Origin: Saccoglossus kowalevskii
Taxonomy: Eukaryota; Hemichordata; Enteropneusta; Harrimaniidae
Direction: 5' to 3'
DNA length: 35,887 nucleotides
Assembly (NCBI RefSeq): GCF_000003605.2
Contig: NW_003140811.1
Coordinates: forward strand, 1,593,025 to 1,628,911
The notes beneath the pieces were generated by a model. The model searched no databases. It was given only the letters and a program-made list of their open reading frames with translations, and had not been told where the DNA came from. Made by a program: the position numbers and the translations under genes. Shown here piece after piece: positions 23,252 through 34,318 of this stretch (position 1 is its first letter; each line of letters opens with the position of its first letter).

Positions 23252-23383
23252 CTACAGTTTGGTCATCTGAACATCGGCGTTCTCGGGCTGGTAACTATTA
23301 ACGGTCGTCGATGCAGGTGTTGTCATATTAGCGTTCCTCGTCATTGAGTGGATTTTCTTTTCTTTGGCCTTTGCTTTGAAAAC
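23252..23383 (-). CDS. SLC26-like: Terminal coding exon (exon 15) of gene C
   Basis: Found by looking for an acceptor in phase 0 after exon 14 and a short tail ending in a PDZ-type ligand. The acceptor is ...gaattgcag at 23384. The exon encodes 43 residues beginning [11 protein letters not shown] and ending MTKL, then TAG at 23254-23252. The match in position, phase, size and last three residues to the gene B tail (49 residues, STKL) supports it. The body of the tail is not conserved between paralogs. Confidence 0.85.
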   Translation of the reverse strand, partial: VFKAKAKEKKIHSMTRNANMTTPASTTVNSYQPENADVQMTKL

Positions 23384-26300
23384 CTGCAATTCACAACAAT
23401 TACATCGTGGTTGGTTATGTGTTACTTACTGATACAGACTGAGTACTTCTACCTTTACAGTCACACTTGTCGCCACATCTCTGAGAGTGTGGCGGGTAAC
23501 AATACAGCAAACGTGTTTCTAATTTGCGCTCACATTTTCGACTGAAATTTGATCTTTATTACATTTACATGGCCATTAGTCTAAAAAAAGACGCTGCAAA
23601 ATCGCATTATTCTGTCGGAGAAGGGAAGAACAAAATGCTATATACACATAGATCGATATCGAAAAAATTTACATAAAATGTTACTTCATGTTCAGGTGTA
23701 AACAGGTCACGGAGTACGCGATTACAGTGATCAAATTTGAGGGATGTACAGATTGACTGGATGTCAACAAAGAATCGACTACATCTCAGTGTTTGTTGTG
23801 TATAACATAGTACGCCATTGTGAAATGGATGTGCCTTAGGCTGCAACAGCACGCACACTGATACCGCGAAGAAAAATACAAATCCATTCATTACAGTGAA
23901 AACTACTAACTAATTTATTTACTATTTAAAATTCGCCGTCTCTTTCTAACTGCGATGTAACGTAATATGGGTATACAAGTCTCGATAATTAGTTAAAATT
24001 AAGATTTATGTAAATAGACGACGACGGAGAGTGAAATGCAAATTAGCTAATTAATATTTACTGAAATATAATGACCACGCCCCTCACTGTAAATGAAACC
24101 ACGAGAATTTGTGACATATACTAATATGAAAGCATACCTCAGCCGTAGAATATAGAACAGCATCATGGATAGTAACAAATATACAACTCTCGCCTTTGCT
24201 TCCAACTTTCTCATGAAAATTACCTTTTGAAAGAAAATCACGGACGCTCTCTGGAAGAAAAAAAATAGCGATTTGAAGTGCACACATGTAGAAATGTGTG
24301 TACATCTACTTCTACTTCTATAATTGCCAAGTCGGTTTATGTATAAACGCAGACAATTCAACAGATAAAACGACGCGCATAAATTAAAATTAATGCGCTA
24401 CGGTAGTCACGCATCGCGCGTCCAAATTTGATGTTAATGCATTTTACACGCGTTGTACACGTCGTATGGGACCCACATCGAACACGACGCGGTGCGACGA
24501 TTGCATGCATTAATATATACGTAGATTTGTGCATTTACACTTTTAAGTTACATTTTCCGATGTATTGTAATTGAACTGCTGACTTGAAATTAACATACAT
24601 ACATAGTTGAATAATTGAAAATCATTTAAATATATAATTGTAAAAAAATCGGTTGCAAAACGGCACATTGTTCGTTTGTTCGAATACCAACTTCAAAAAA
24701 CAAATATTCTTGTACTTTCAATAATTTAAGTTGTAAAAAATATATTTTCAAACGTTGAACTTATTTTTTTTAAACTGTTTACATATATACGACCCCACTT
24801 TAGTGTGTACATATGCTATTAAAATCATCGCGGCAGCAAAACTTACTTCTGCAATGTGTCAGCAACACCGTAATGTCTACTTGTCGGAATTCGTTGACAA
24901 GTTGTCTTAGTCCATTTAACCCTGTAGAATCTATAAAACTAACCGGAGAACAGTCGATAATAATCGTGTGGATGTTACATCCGGGCGACTGGATATCTTC
25001 AAACTTGGTCACGTGATCGCCATGTTCACCGTCGTCCTTTGATGTTTTCCGGTCAATATTGATCAGGTGATCTATGGCAGGGGTGGACAATTGACGAGAG
25101 CGCTCAGCCTTCTGGGAAGGTGTGTATTTCTGCTATAAATGTATAGAAGACTCCGTGTATTTATAGGTCCACCGTGAGGGCGTTTTCTCTTTATATTACG
25201 CTCGGTTACTCTGATAATATTCTCAACACTTACCTCACTTTCATTTACGTGTGCGATTTTATTTTCACTTTCCTTGATTCCTTTTTTCCCCGAATTTTCA
25301 TATTGTTGCTGTCTGGACTTTAACTGGAATGTTTTCTTTGGATTTAACCCTGTCAGTTTATACACCTTTGACTTGAAATGAGCGACATTTGCATAATACA
25401 GCGATGCCTGCATACAGAATATTTTGATTCCTGGAATCTCTCTTGCCTGGAACACAATTGACAATTCAGTTCATTTACGTGTATGTTATAATTCCTGTTG
25501 GAGAACTGATGTTCGATAGTACTGCGGGCTCAGTGGAGATCACGGGCGAACTCTTCTCCCTCTGTACCATCGAAGATCACGTCGTTACAATTTTTCAAGT
25601 AATTGTCTTGTGTACAAAATAATGAACGCGTAAAATGTCGTGTGCAGACAAATTTAAGCTATACAACCGAATCAAGAAATTTCACGGAACGTGACTTGTT
25701 ATCTCACGTGAAACACTTGTTAGTTGACCAGGGTCGTCCATTACATTACATTACATTACATTACATTACATTACATTACATTACATTACATAGTCTACAC
25801 GTATCCTCGTACACATCTGTTCCTAGTATTCTACCAAGTAACGTACACTGTAGTTTCTGTGACATGTACACATATTGTGATGGACTATACTTACACTGGA
25901 ATACCACTTAATATCTTTGTAAAGATCTGTTCCTGGTATTCTACCCAGTAATGTACAATGCGGTCTTTGTGTTCTCCAGACATGTGCGAATATAGTGAAT
26001 CCCACTCCAATTAACAGTCCTATATCCACATTAGATAGTATAACCGCTAGGCAGCTAACACACCAAACAGCCTGGGGGGGGATATCACTTTTAATATCGC
26101 CCTTGTATAAAATGTTGCCAAATAATTGAAGTTGTCAAACTTAAACTGATATTTTCAGCAATACATATAATTGAAACCAAAACTTCTGACACATATTTTT
26201 CATTTTATTGTTTATTTATTGCCTGATGACAGTATATATAGAAGTGAGTATTAAGATATTGATATCCAAGAAGGCGAGATATTTTGTAAAACACTGAAAC

Positions 26301-29300
26301 ACATACATTGATTTTTAGGAAATTGACTAGTGGTTTGATTAGACTGAATCTTTATTCAGTGAATTTATAGGCTGAAATACATACATCGATTTTTAGGAAA
26401 TTGACTAGTGGTTTGATTAGACCGAATCTTTATTCAGTGAATTTATAGGCTGAAATACATACATCGATTTTTAGGAAATTGACTAGTGGTTCGATTAGAC
26501 AGAATCTTTATTCAGTGAATTTATAGGCAGAAATACATACATTGATTTTTAGAAAATTGACCAGTGGTTTGATTAGACCGAATCTTTATTCAGTTAATTT
26601 ATAGGCTGAAATACAAACTATGATCACCCCGTAATGTGATAAACGGGAACGATGCCCCCTGTGTATACTTACAAAGTCAATGACGTCATACTTGTAGAGT
26701 GTCGGAAGATCAAGAAGTTGTCGGAAGATTCCTCTTAATGCCACAATTATAATAGAAGCAAGTACAGCCTGTAACGGAATACAATTACACTAAAATAAAC
26801 ACTACATAACTGGACATGTACACTAAAGGACTGGTTATATACACTCCATGGCTGGTCATATACACTACAGAACCGATAAAGACTACTAGTATATGACTGA
26901 TGATGTACACTACAAGACTGGCAATAAACACTAGATTATTAGTCATATATAATACAGAGCCGGATATGTTATTAATTGACTGGTTATATACACTATACGA
27001 TTTGTCATTTACATCACTTGACAACATATATTGCCGAATTATAGTGAGATAATAAAGTATTATTTGTATTTACCGTTGGAAGAGTCTCAAATAAAGGTCC
27101 AATCCACAATAGCACTACCAACATCAATGCACTGTTTACTAATCCTGCAATCTGAAATTAAAGAGTGAATCCAAACTACTAATTATTATATGATCTAACC
27201 TTTAACCTATGTTATGCATCGTGATGCTAATTCGTAAGTACAATACCAATACCAACATACATACATATGAAGTAAATTGCTGGTAATAATTAATACGTTT
27301 TGTTATATTATATTATATGAATCTCTAGTTTTTGTTGTTGACACTCAGTTGTTGATACTGTACTGGTTATGAATACAACGTGTTTCAGTTATTTTAAAAT
27401 GTTCAGACCTGTGAAGTCGCCCCTGAACCTTCTTGGACTAAACTCCGAGCCATCGCGCCACTGGCAGGGTAGCAGGAAAAAAATGAACACACCACATTAG
27501 TGGTGCCACAAGCCAACAATTCCTGTATTCAGAAAAGAAAATGCAGACACAGAGTGAGTTGATAAATTCACATTGCTATCATAGTGCGACAACAAAACAG
27601 TGTCATCCATTGTGTAACCATGACAACGACTTTAAATATGACCAATGTTATTTTTATACCATTATTCATAACAGAGAAAGTCACAAAGTGGTTCGTCAAT
27701 GAGGTTGTTGATCTATCCATATGTATAGTGAGCGCGACTCTTTTTCCATATTTACCATGGAACCTGGTTTGTCCGTGCCCTGTTTTTTGAGTCACTCGAT
27801 TAGGGACCAATGTTTTGTTAACAGGAATATGTTGTCAGGTGAATTATTTATAAATGTCAGTTAATTTCTTTTTCAACATACCTGGTTTGCATCGATTTCA
27901 TAATTTTTCTTCTGGGCAAATAACGACGCCATGGCAACAGCAATTGAATATGATACTATTGCAATCGGGAAAGCAGAACCAATCATGGAGGTGAGATATT
28001 TAGTTGATTGGAGACTCGGTGCGGGTAACCTTTTGAATATTCAAAACACAATCAGTATAGAATAAAAACGTATAATCACACACTTAGTACACTGTATAGT
28101 GTTCTTTGAAATTACATCCGACTTTCTATTATATAAAGACCACTTCATAATCACTTACCCAGCAGGTATCTCTCCAACAACATCGACATTGTGATTCGCT
28201 TCTAAATTTAGGAAGTAGCTAGATAATGTACCAAGTATGACCTAAATTGGAAAAACAGTTATCAACTCTTAATGATAGGAATGGTCAATTAGCAAGATGA
28301 CAGATGATTGGGCATTTAAGTTCATTTTTCAGGCTTGTCAAGCATTTATATATGTGCATACACCTGAGAGTACAAATAAGAGAAGGGTCACAACCTTAGT
28401 GCCTGGCAAAAAGTTGATGCAATTGTATTTATGAAAAAAATCTGATGTGACATTTACTGTAATTTAGAGACAGGGTTGCATTCATTCAGCAAGGTGACTA
28501 TGGATAAATACATCAACCAGCTGTTAGCGCACCAAATGGAACCACCAAATGGAGCCAGTCCAGAATGTCAATCACATCATCCTAGATGAATCAATCTAGA
28601 AGCAATGAAGAAGTGCTTGTAAAGCCCTTACTGCTTTGGAGATATCGACCTGCTCTCTCGCCTCTTAAAGCTAAGGTGAGAAAAGAAAGATCATTTTGGA
28701 GAAGGAATTTGACTCCAATCCTGTACTTTATATCAACTTAGGACTACCAGAAGGACATCCTAGATCTTTACGCCACTGGTAAAAATAACTATGTTTTACG
28801 ATACAGAAGAGAAAAGGCTTGGCTTAAACCACCGCTGAATGAGGCAACAACTCAGGGAATGACTGAGCGGTTTTTTTTTTGGGGGGGGGCATTGTCATTG
28901 ACTGCATACAAACTATCCATTGATGAATATAACTACATTCTACTACCAGGTGAATGAATCCATAGCACTATCAGGAGTCATATATCCTGATTAACATTCA
29001 GGTCACCTCCCAGGGTACTGTTGTTTGATTTAAAGACAGTTATGAATCTAACTGCGGTGCTAAATATGACAAGAACAGTAAAAACATTGACATCAATACT
29101 ATCACTCTCAAATGCCTCATCCCGATTAGCACTAAATGGAAACCTTAAATCTCAGTTTGTCTGAGAGTAAAGACATTGGACAGGTTGACAAGGCTAAAGA
29201 ACGACGGAACAATGACACAATATTAATTCTGGTATATGATGATGATGTAAAAGGGTTTCAACTATAGCCAGCCAGTCACCCTTGACATATCAGGTGGCAG

Positions 29301-32300
29301 CAGTATGATATCCATGAAAGAAAGCACAACTTTGACCATGCCATGAAACGTCATCTCCGGCCGGATCATCATGTACATATCAGGAATAATAGTCTTGATG
29401 TGTCAGTCAATGCCTTGAAGTACAATGTGAAAGAGTCAGGATATTTCCTTCTACAGCACAATGTTCATGCAATAGATGTCAGCAATAGACATGAGCATAT
29501 TTTGAGCTATGGTGGGCCCAGCATATCCCTTTGGTGATCAGTGAATCGGTTAACCAATTATAGTAGAAGTTGATTACACCTGTAGGGGCCTGGTGAAAGG
29601 GATGAGGCAGGCCCTGGGGGACTTATATATACTGTTCAATCTGATTGAGATAACAGACAGAGACATGGCTCCTACACCATGGCAATTACTTACGACAACT
29701 AACTCTCCCCCTAAAGGAAATCCATGTAGGTGCTTCTTAAATTTCGACTCTACTTCTTTGATGAATATTAAAACAAGAATACAGCTAATTGATAGAAGTA
29801 TAGTCACGCAATTCCATTCCTCTATCCCTGTAAATATGTCTCGATACACCTGTAATAGTATGTATGTATATATGTTTTAAATTGTATTGTAATAATGATT
29901 TAACGTATTCTGAGTATTATATAAAGGGAGTATTTACTTACGTAATACAGTTTCACTAGGCCATCATAACTACCGACTTTGACTCCAAGTATATTATCTA
30001 TTTGGCTCGTGAACACGTGGACACCAGATCCTGTAGTATATCCCTTGATAAAGGGATCCGATAGATATACAGTAACCCAGCCAAGGCGCAGAATACCCAT
30101 AGATAACTAGAACAAGCAAAGTCAGATTATATTTTGAAAAGATTATTCGTAAAAGTCGACAGGATTTGTGATAAAAGTGAGCGACAATTGCATGTCAACT
30201 TCTAGTGTTATTAATTGCAATTATCTTGATAATCGCTTCATGTCAACTGAAACATACAACACTTTAACACGTTACTTTAGATTTGTGCAGTATAAGTGCA
30301 ATAAATACAATTATTATGACATTAGATACATGTATATTGGTTATTGGTGTTTTCTGGTAAATCTGGCAAAATAATAAAGCAAATTTGTCGCATACGACTT
30401 GTTTACCACTTCCGTGTTACTGAGAATGTTCTAGAACCGTACTATGTCTGGGTGGAATATTCTAGATTTTTTTTTAGAAACTGGTTGAATAGGTAATAGA
30501 ACACTGTAGAATAGAAGGTAATGGAACATTCTAGAAATTTGTAGTAAATTCCAGACTCATTATGTATGCTGATGTAATGGTCTATTTATAGACAGTGGGG
30601 GTATATATAGGGGAGTTGTTCAGCACTGATTTCAGATCGGAGATCTCGTTGAATGGTATTGGAGTTTAAGTATCTAGTCATTGGAGAAGTGGAGTTTTAC
30701 CGCGTTATTGTACTTGATGTTTGCAGAGTATAATAATACCAGTACCAGTTGAAACCTCATCTGTTGGCTCCGTGTTCGTATTTTATCATCGCCGCCAGGG
30801 AAGTCTTTCTGTTACTGTTGCCATTTTGGTATTTGAACCATCACACCTGTACTATACCAATTATGGTAATATTACGTTGCGTGTGACAAAATTGAATTTT
30901 CTGTTTTAATGGGTGAAACTGTCGTTTGCCTGCTAGAACAAAGTTTTTAATCGCACACACCACTTTCATCACCGTGACTCATAATACCGACTAAACCCTG
31001 AGAACCAATTACTACAAGTCATACTGAGTATAAATGAAAGTACTGTAAATAGTTTCACTAGAACATACACATTCGTTAATCAATAGATATCTGGATGATA
31101 TGATGATAACTCCATCCATTCAAAAAAGAATGTGTTCTTGGAATTGCAAAAAAAAAAAAAAAAAAATACTGGACTTAATCACATTTTATTAATTCTATAC
31201 TAACCTGTATAATTCCAACCAGGAGTGCCAATATAATAGCAGCATCTATCAGTTCTTGTTGTCTGTCCCACTCTGGTATAGCGGTTGCTTCTGTATTATT
31301 GAAATACATACCGTTGGTAGGTGGTTCTTCCATATCGTCGGGATATAGAGGTACGGCGCTTTCTATTGCTGTGCCTACCAGTATGCTAAGAACAGAATAA
31401 GTACCTACAGAACAGACACGAGTAAGTGACATATCACGCCTAGGAGATAAGTGTGGATGTCAATAAAAAACGTTTTGCTCTGGAGAAAGGTTGTTGAGTT
31501 TTTCTTGAATATGGTGAACACATCGGGGTTGTCATTGTCACTCAGCATAATCAGCCTTAAAGCGGGAGGATCGTCACCTGCGCACGTGCGGGAATTGAGT
31601 TCCAAGCGACGATAACAACGCACGCTAAAACGCAAAGGCTAATGGGTAGATGCTTGTTTGTAAACAATGACACACTAGCCATCTGACGCATGCGCAGGTG
31701 ACGACTCCCCTGCTTTAACTGTAGATCCATAGCTCTTCTTGTGTAGCTCTTTAGTCTTTTTGATGTTATTTCAGTCATTTCTGATACATTTGGTGTCATT
31801 AATTCTGCTATTTTCAGACATTAGTATATGGTACCTCCCATAGAAAACCGTGACAAAAATGGTCTGTTTGAAGTTGTTTTTCCCGGGATTTAGCTGCTAA
31901 AACTTACGTAAATCTAGTGACAGTCATTTTCGTGAGGTTCGAACGAGGATTACTTTGCTAAATGGCGTCACTGTATTAGAACTTACCTCGGAAAGTGGAA
32001 CAGCTAAAAACGCCAGGTCGTCTGCTACTATTAGTATTTTGCTATAGACTTCGTGGTACTGTTGTCTATGTTCTCTAAATCCTATACATGCATGGAAAGA
32101 CATATATTTGTATATTTCTCTTAAAAAAACTGTGGGCAGTATACGCATGCATCTAAAGTAGACGACGAAGAGTAGTTCGCTTTACGGGCGTATTCAACAA
32201 GTTATCGGGGATACCTTCTCCAGTGACGTCACATTGTCCTCGATCGACCTGCAGAAAATGGCTGCCACCGGAGTAACGTGTGGCTCGGAAAACTAAATCC

Positions 32301-34318
32301 CGGGAAAAAGAACTTCAAACTTATAATGGTTTTTGTCACGGTTTTGATTTTGAATATTCTGCTTTTGTCGACTTTTATTTGCGATGCCATTTGGCGTCGC
32401 ACGTTTGTGTTACGCAAGTCTATGGGAGGAACTATAGCTCTTCTGTGTCGAAAAAAATCCCAATACTAGTAGCTGAAAATAAAAAAAAATATAAGGACAC
32501 AAAATACATCAGAAATGACTAAAATACCATCACAAAAACTAAAGACCGACACAAGAAGTGATATGAACCCACAGCTAAATCAGCCTGCCAAGTTATATAT
32601 ACTGTATTTTGTTTATATGTCTTACCCATTGCTAGCTGTTTAGATGTGCCTGTCAGTGCATATATAATTGGTGCAAAGAAACCCAGATATAGACCATGTA
32701 CTGGAGGTAATGATGCCAACATAGCATATGCCATACCTATACACAGACAAGTACAATTAGTGTGACTATGCAAGAAATTATATTCCCTCATTGTTATTTA
32801 GACAAAACCCGACTACGAATAATGTGTTAGATCTTGTTCAAATATATTGTGACCTTTTCAGAGGGTCATAACCGCTAGTGACGTAAGGCTTCACAAGCGC
32901 ATGTGGTTAGTTCTACGTTGAAAGCACAGATTTATACTTTGGCTCGATTTCGCAATTGCGTGACAAATATATATCTACCAACTTATACAAAAATCAACTT
33001 AACAACGGCATGGCAAATATACATATTTTCAAATCGGTTCAACAGCAATAGTGCAATATCATACTTTCGTACATTAAATGAACAAGGATTTTGAAATTAC
33101 TGTCGAAAACAAAACTTTCTAATTATATATAGTTGCATTAAAGCTGAAAACAGAAAAAATGTTCTGTCGAATTATTATACGAATAACTCCAACTAGCAGA
33201 TGCTTACAAATTGGTAAGAACACAAACTGAATGAATAAAATTAAATCTCATCTTGGAAGGCCGTGTACATATTATGCTATCACGACCACATCGATGCCTC
33301 TTTGTGCTGGCCTGATTAATTGCAATTACTGGCAAAATATATCGAGCTTTGATGTATGTGACTACGCGTTGATAAGATGTTAATGTGTAAATTTGCTAAC
33401 ACGTTAGACACGAGGCACAGCGTTGGCATACTTCAGAGACAGACCATGGCAATACAATCGTTATTGCTTATTTCGGAGACGACATTACGCACCACACACG
33501 CAGACTCAAATGTAAAAAATATTCTACGCAAACTATACTATATGTACAACATCTTCCATCTTTTAAACTTGTCAACAATCAAAAACTGTTGCGGGGACGT
33601 CCCGAAGACTTGGGACAATTAATTTGAAACGACACCGAAGGAATTCGCGTTGTGATTCGCGTACGTGCGATATTGAACAACAAATCTATTAAAAAAAAGG
33701 CTATAAAACACTCAAGAGAGTCTACTTATCCATATTGGATACATTCGCCTTCGTGTTAACGACGTTGACTTTTTCAACTCGCCTACTTGTTATCAATTCG
33801 TACGAAAGTTAGCGTAGAGTTTATCGCTGTAGTATATTGGAGTGGGTACACTTTCTACACTAACCTTGCGGTATGTTCATAACGCAGACTGTTATGCCCG
33901 ATACAATATCTGCTAATAACTGGGTTCGAATCACGTACCGGGGTAGCCAACCTAAGATTGGCGCCGTTGACACCATGCAACCTTTACAACAACGAGAACC
34001 GCATCGACACTTCTTAACCATAGTTTCAATTTTCTGACGGCATGGCACATATTCGAACTCGTTCTCTTTATATTCTGTGTGGAAACCTCGCTCCGTGTAC
34101 ATCGGTCGATTTATTTGGTAGATCAGGGAGGGGTCAGTTTGATCGGCGTCATCTTGATCGGCGACGTCTTGCACAACGTATGCAGTAACGTCTTGGTCGT
34201 GGTGGTCCTGCTTGTAGCTGTGATTGTACAAGACATCCTGCAGTGGTCGGTCGACCCCGAGGTCTACTTCTTCCTCGTCCGCGCCAACTAAATGTTCTAG
34301 GGACATGGATGAAGTCAT
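23252..34318 (-). CDS. SLC26-like: SLC26-family anion transporter, gene C (complete, 15 exons)
   Basis: Minus-strand exons: 34318-33865, 32736-32626, 31404-31205, 30106-29942, 29849-29694, 28241-28159, 28029-27882, 27522-27409, 27151-27074, 26768-26673, 26071-25895, 25446-25234, 25111-24847, 24250-24138, 23383-23252. They join to 834 residues with no break. Ten of the 15 exons have exactly the length of their gene B counterpart, and all 14 intron phases agree. Shown: Cys cluster (104-114), WLPRY, PQGMAY, a loop with [54 protein letters not shown] core [10 protein letters not shown] (DSTG 726-729) and C-terminus MTKL. The start is set by the MTSS shared with gene B; in-frame ATGs at 34381 and 34357 could add 21 or 13 residues. 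Exon 11 has AVWCVSC...SNVD where genes A and B have HVWWV.C...FDVD. The role is membrane anion exchange or channel; the substrate is not determined. Confidence 0.95.
25739..25792 (+). repeat. (TTACA)10 microsatellite
   Basis: Ten perfect TTACA units at 25741-25790, in intron 11 of gene C beside the exon 11 relic. Confidence 0.95.
25806..25880 (-). pseudogene. Relic partial duplicate of gene C exon 11
   Basis: This stretch resembles the 3' two-thirds of exon 11 (about 25916-25995) at roughly 110-118 bases offset. It shares TCTGTTCCTAGTATTCTACC (one mismatch) and the TGTACA...ACATGT context. It lacks 8 bases present in the exon and has an in-frame stop when aligned, so it cannot serve as a coding exon. 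It lies directly behind the true donor at 25894, in intron 11. Confidence 0.75.
26296..26619. repeat. 78-bp tandem repeat, 4 copies plus a partial
   Basis: Unit starts at 26296, 26374, 26452 and 26530, with a partial at 26608: an exact 78-bp period. Units differ at only a few positions. Each carries CTTTATTCAG, which reads as AATAAA on the coding strand of gene C. The array lies in intron 10 of gene C (26672-26072). Confidence 0.95.
26795..27015. repeat. Degenerate 21-bp minisatellite in gene C intron 9
   Basis: Repeats of a unit like TACACTCCATGGCTGGTCATA, decayed but still in a 21-bp rhythm in the best part (26819-26860). Because 21 is a multiple of three, the minus strand shows an apparent repetitive open frame that is not a gene. 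Confidence 0.7.
28242..29693 (-). other. Intron 5 of gene C with unidentified ~1.2-kb insert
   Basis: The matching intron of gene B is only 196 bases. The extra sequence, roughly 28440-29570, is less AT-rich than its surroundings and contains broken plus-strand frames, for example one ending near 29537 that includes [21 protein letters not shown]11-G9 run lies near 28870. I do not recognise the protein fragments or clear element ends. A decayed transposable element or retrocopy is the likeliest explanation. Confidence 0.4.
30424..30609 (+). promoter_or_regulatory. Three heat-shock elements plus TATA box in gene C intron 3
   Basis: GAATGTTCTAGAA (30424-30436) and GAACATTCTAGAA (30524-30536) are perfect nGAAnnTTCnnGAA heat-shock-factor sites. 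GAATATTCTAGAT (30455-30467) has one mismatch. TATATATA at 30602-30609, set in a G-rich context, follows, and TTTCAGAT places an initiator-like A at 30634, about 32 bases downstream. The layout is that of a heat-inducible promoter firing antisense to gene C. It may belong to an old LTR or other element; no clear long terminal repeat boundaries were found. Confidence 0.5.
31131..31167. repeat. Poly(A) run in gene C intron 3
   Basis: An 18-base A run near 31149-31166 lies just downstream (plus sense) of the antisense promoter-like block and just before exon 3. On the gene C strand it is a poly-T run. It could mark the tail of an inserted element. Confidence 0.4.
31557..31718. mobile_element. Short palindromic MITE flanked by TTAA
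   Basis: The two ends (31557-31584 and 31691-31718) are inverted copies at 24 of 28 positions, both beginning TTAAAGC and sharing TCGTCACCTGCGCA. The body is about 154 bp between TTAA sites. It lies in gene C intron 2 and abuts the next foldback element. Confidence 0.65.
31715..32579. mobile_element. Foldback element in gene C intron 2
   Basis: The left arm (about 31715-31900) is an inverted, degenerate copy of the right arm (about 32285-32579). Shared blocks include CTTCTTGTGT, TCATTTCTGAT, CCTCCCATAG, AAAACCGTGACAAAAA and TTTTTCCCGGGATTTAG. The right arm has roughly 100 extra bases between the last blocks. No coding frame is recognised. It is a non-autonomous element. Confidence 0.65.

Noticed and set aside
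25603-25951. Overlapping plus-strand frames with repeated YITLH
   Set aside because: They are translations of the (TTACA)n microsatellite and the antisense of exon 11.
26785-27027. 80-codon minus-strand frame with repeated VYMTS-like motifs
   Set aside because: It is the translation of the 21-bp minisatellite and lies in intron 9 of gene C.
30415-30888. Possible solo LTR (TGTTAC ... GTGACA) around the heat-shock sites
   Set aside because: The flanking bases do not form a target duplication and no primer-binding or polypurine site is visible. Kept only as an alternative for the promoter-like block.
33918-33934. tRNA T-arm-like string GGTTCGAATC
   Set aside because: It lies inside exon 1 of gene C (VIRTQ codons) and recurs in gene B for the same reason. 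No acceptor stem or anticodon arm fits around it.
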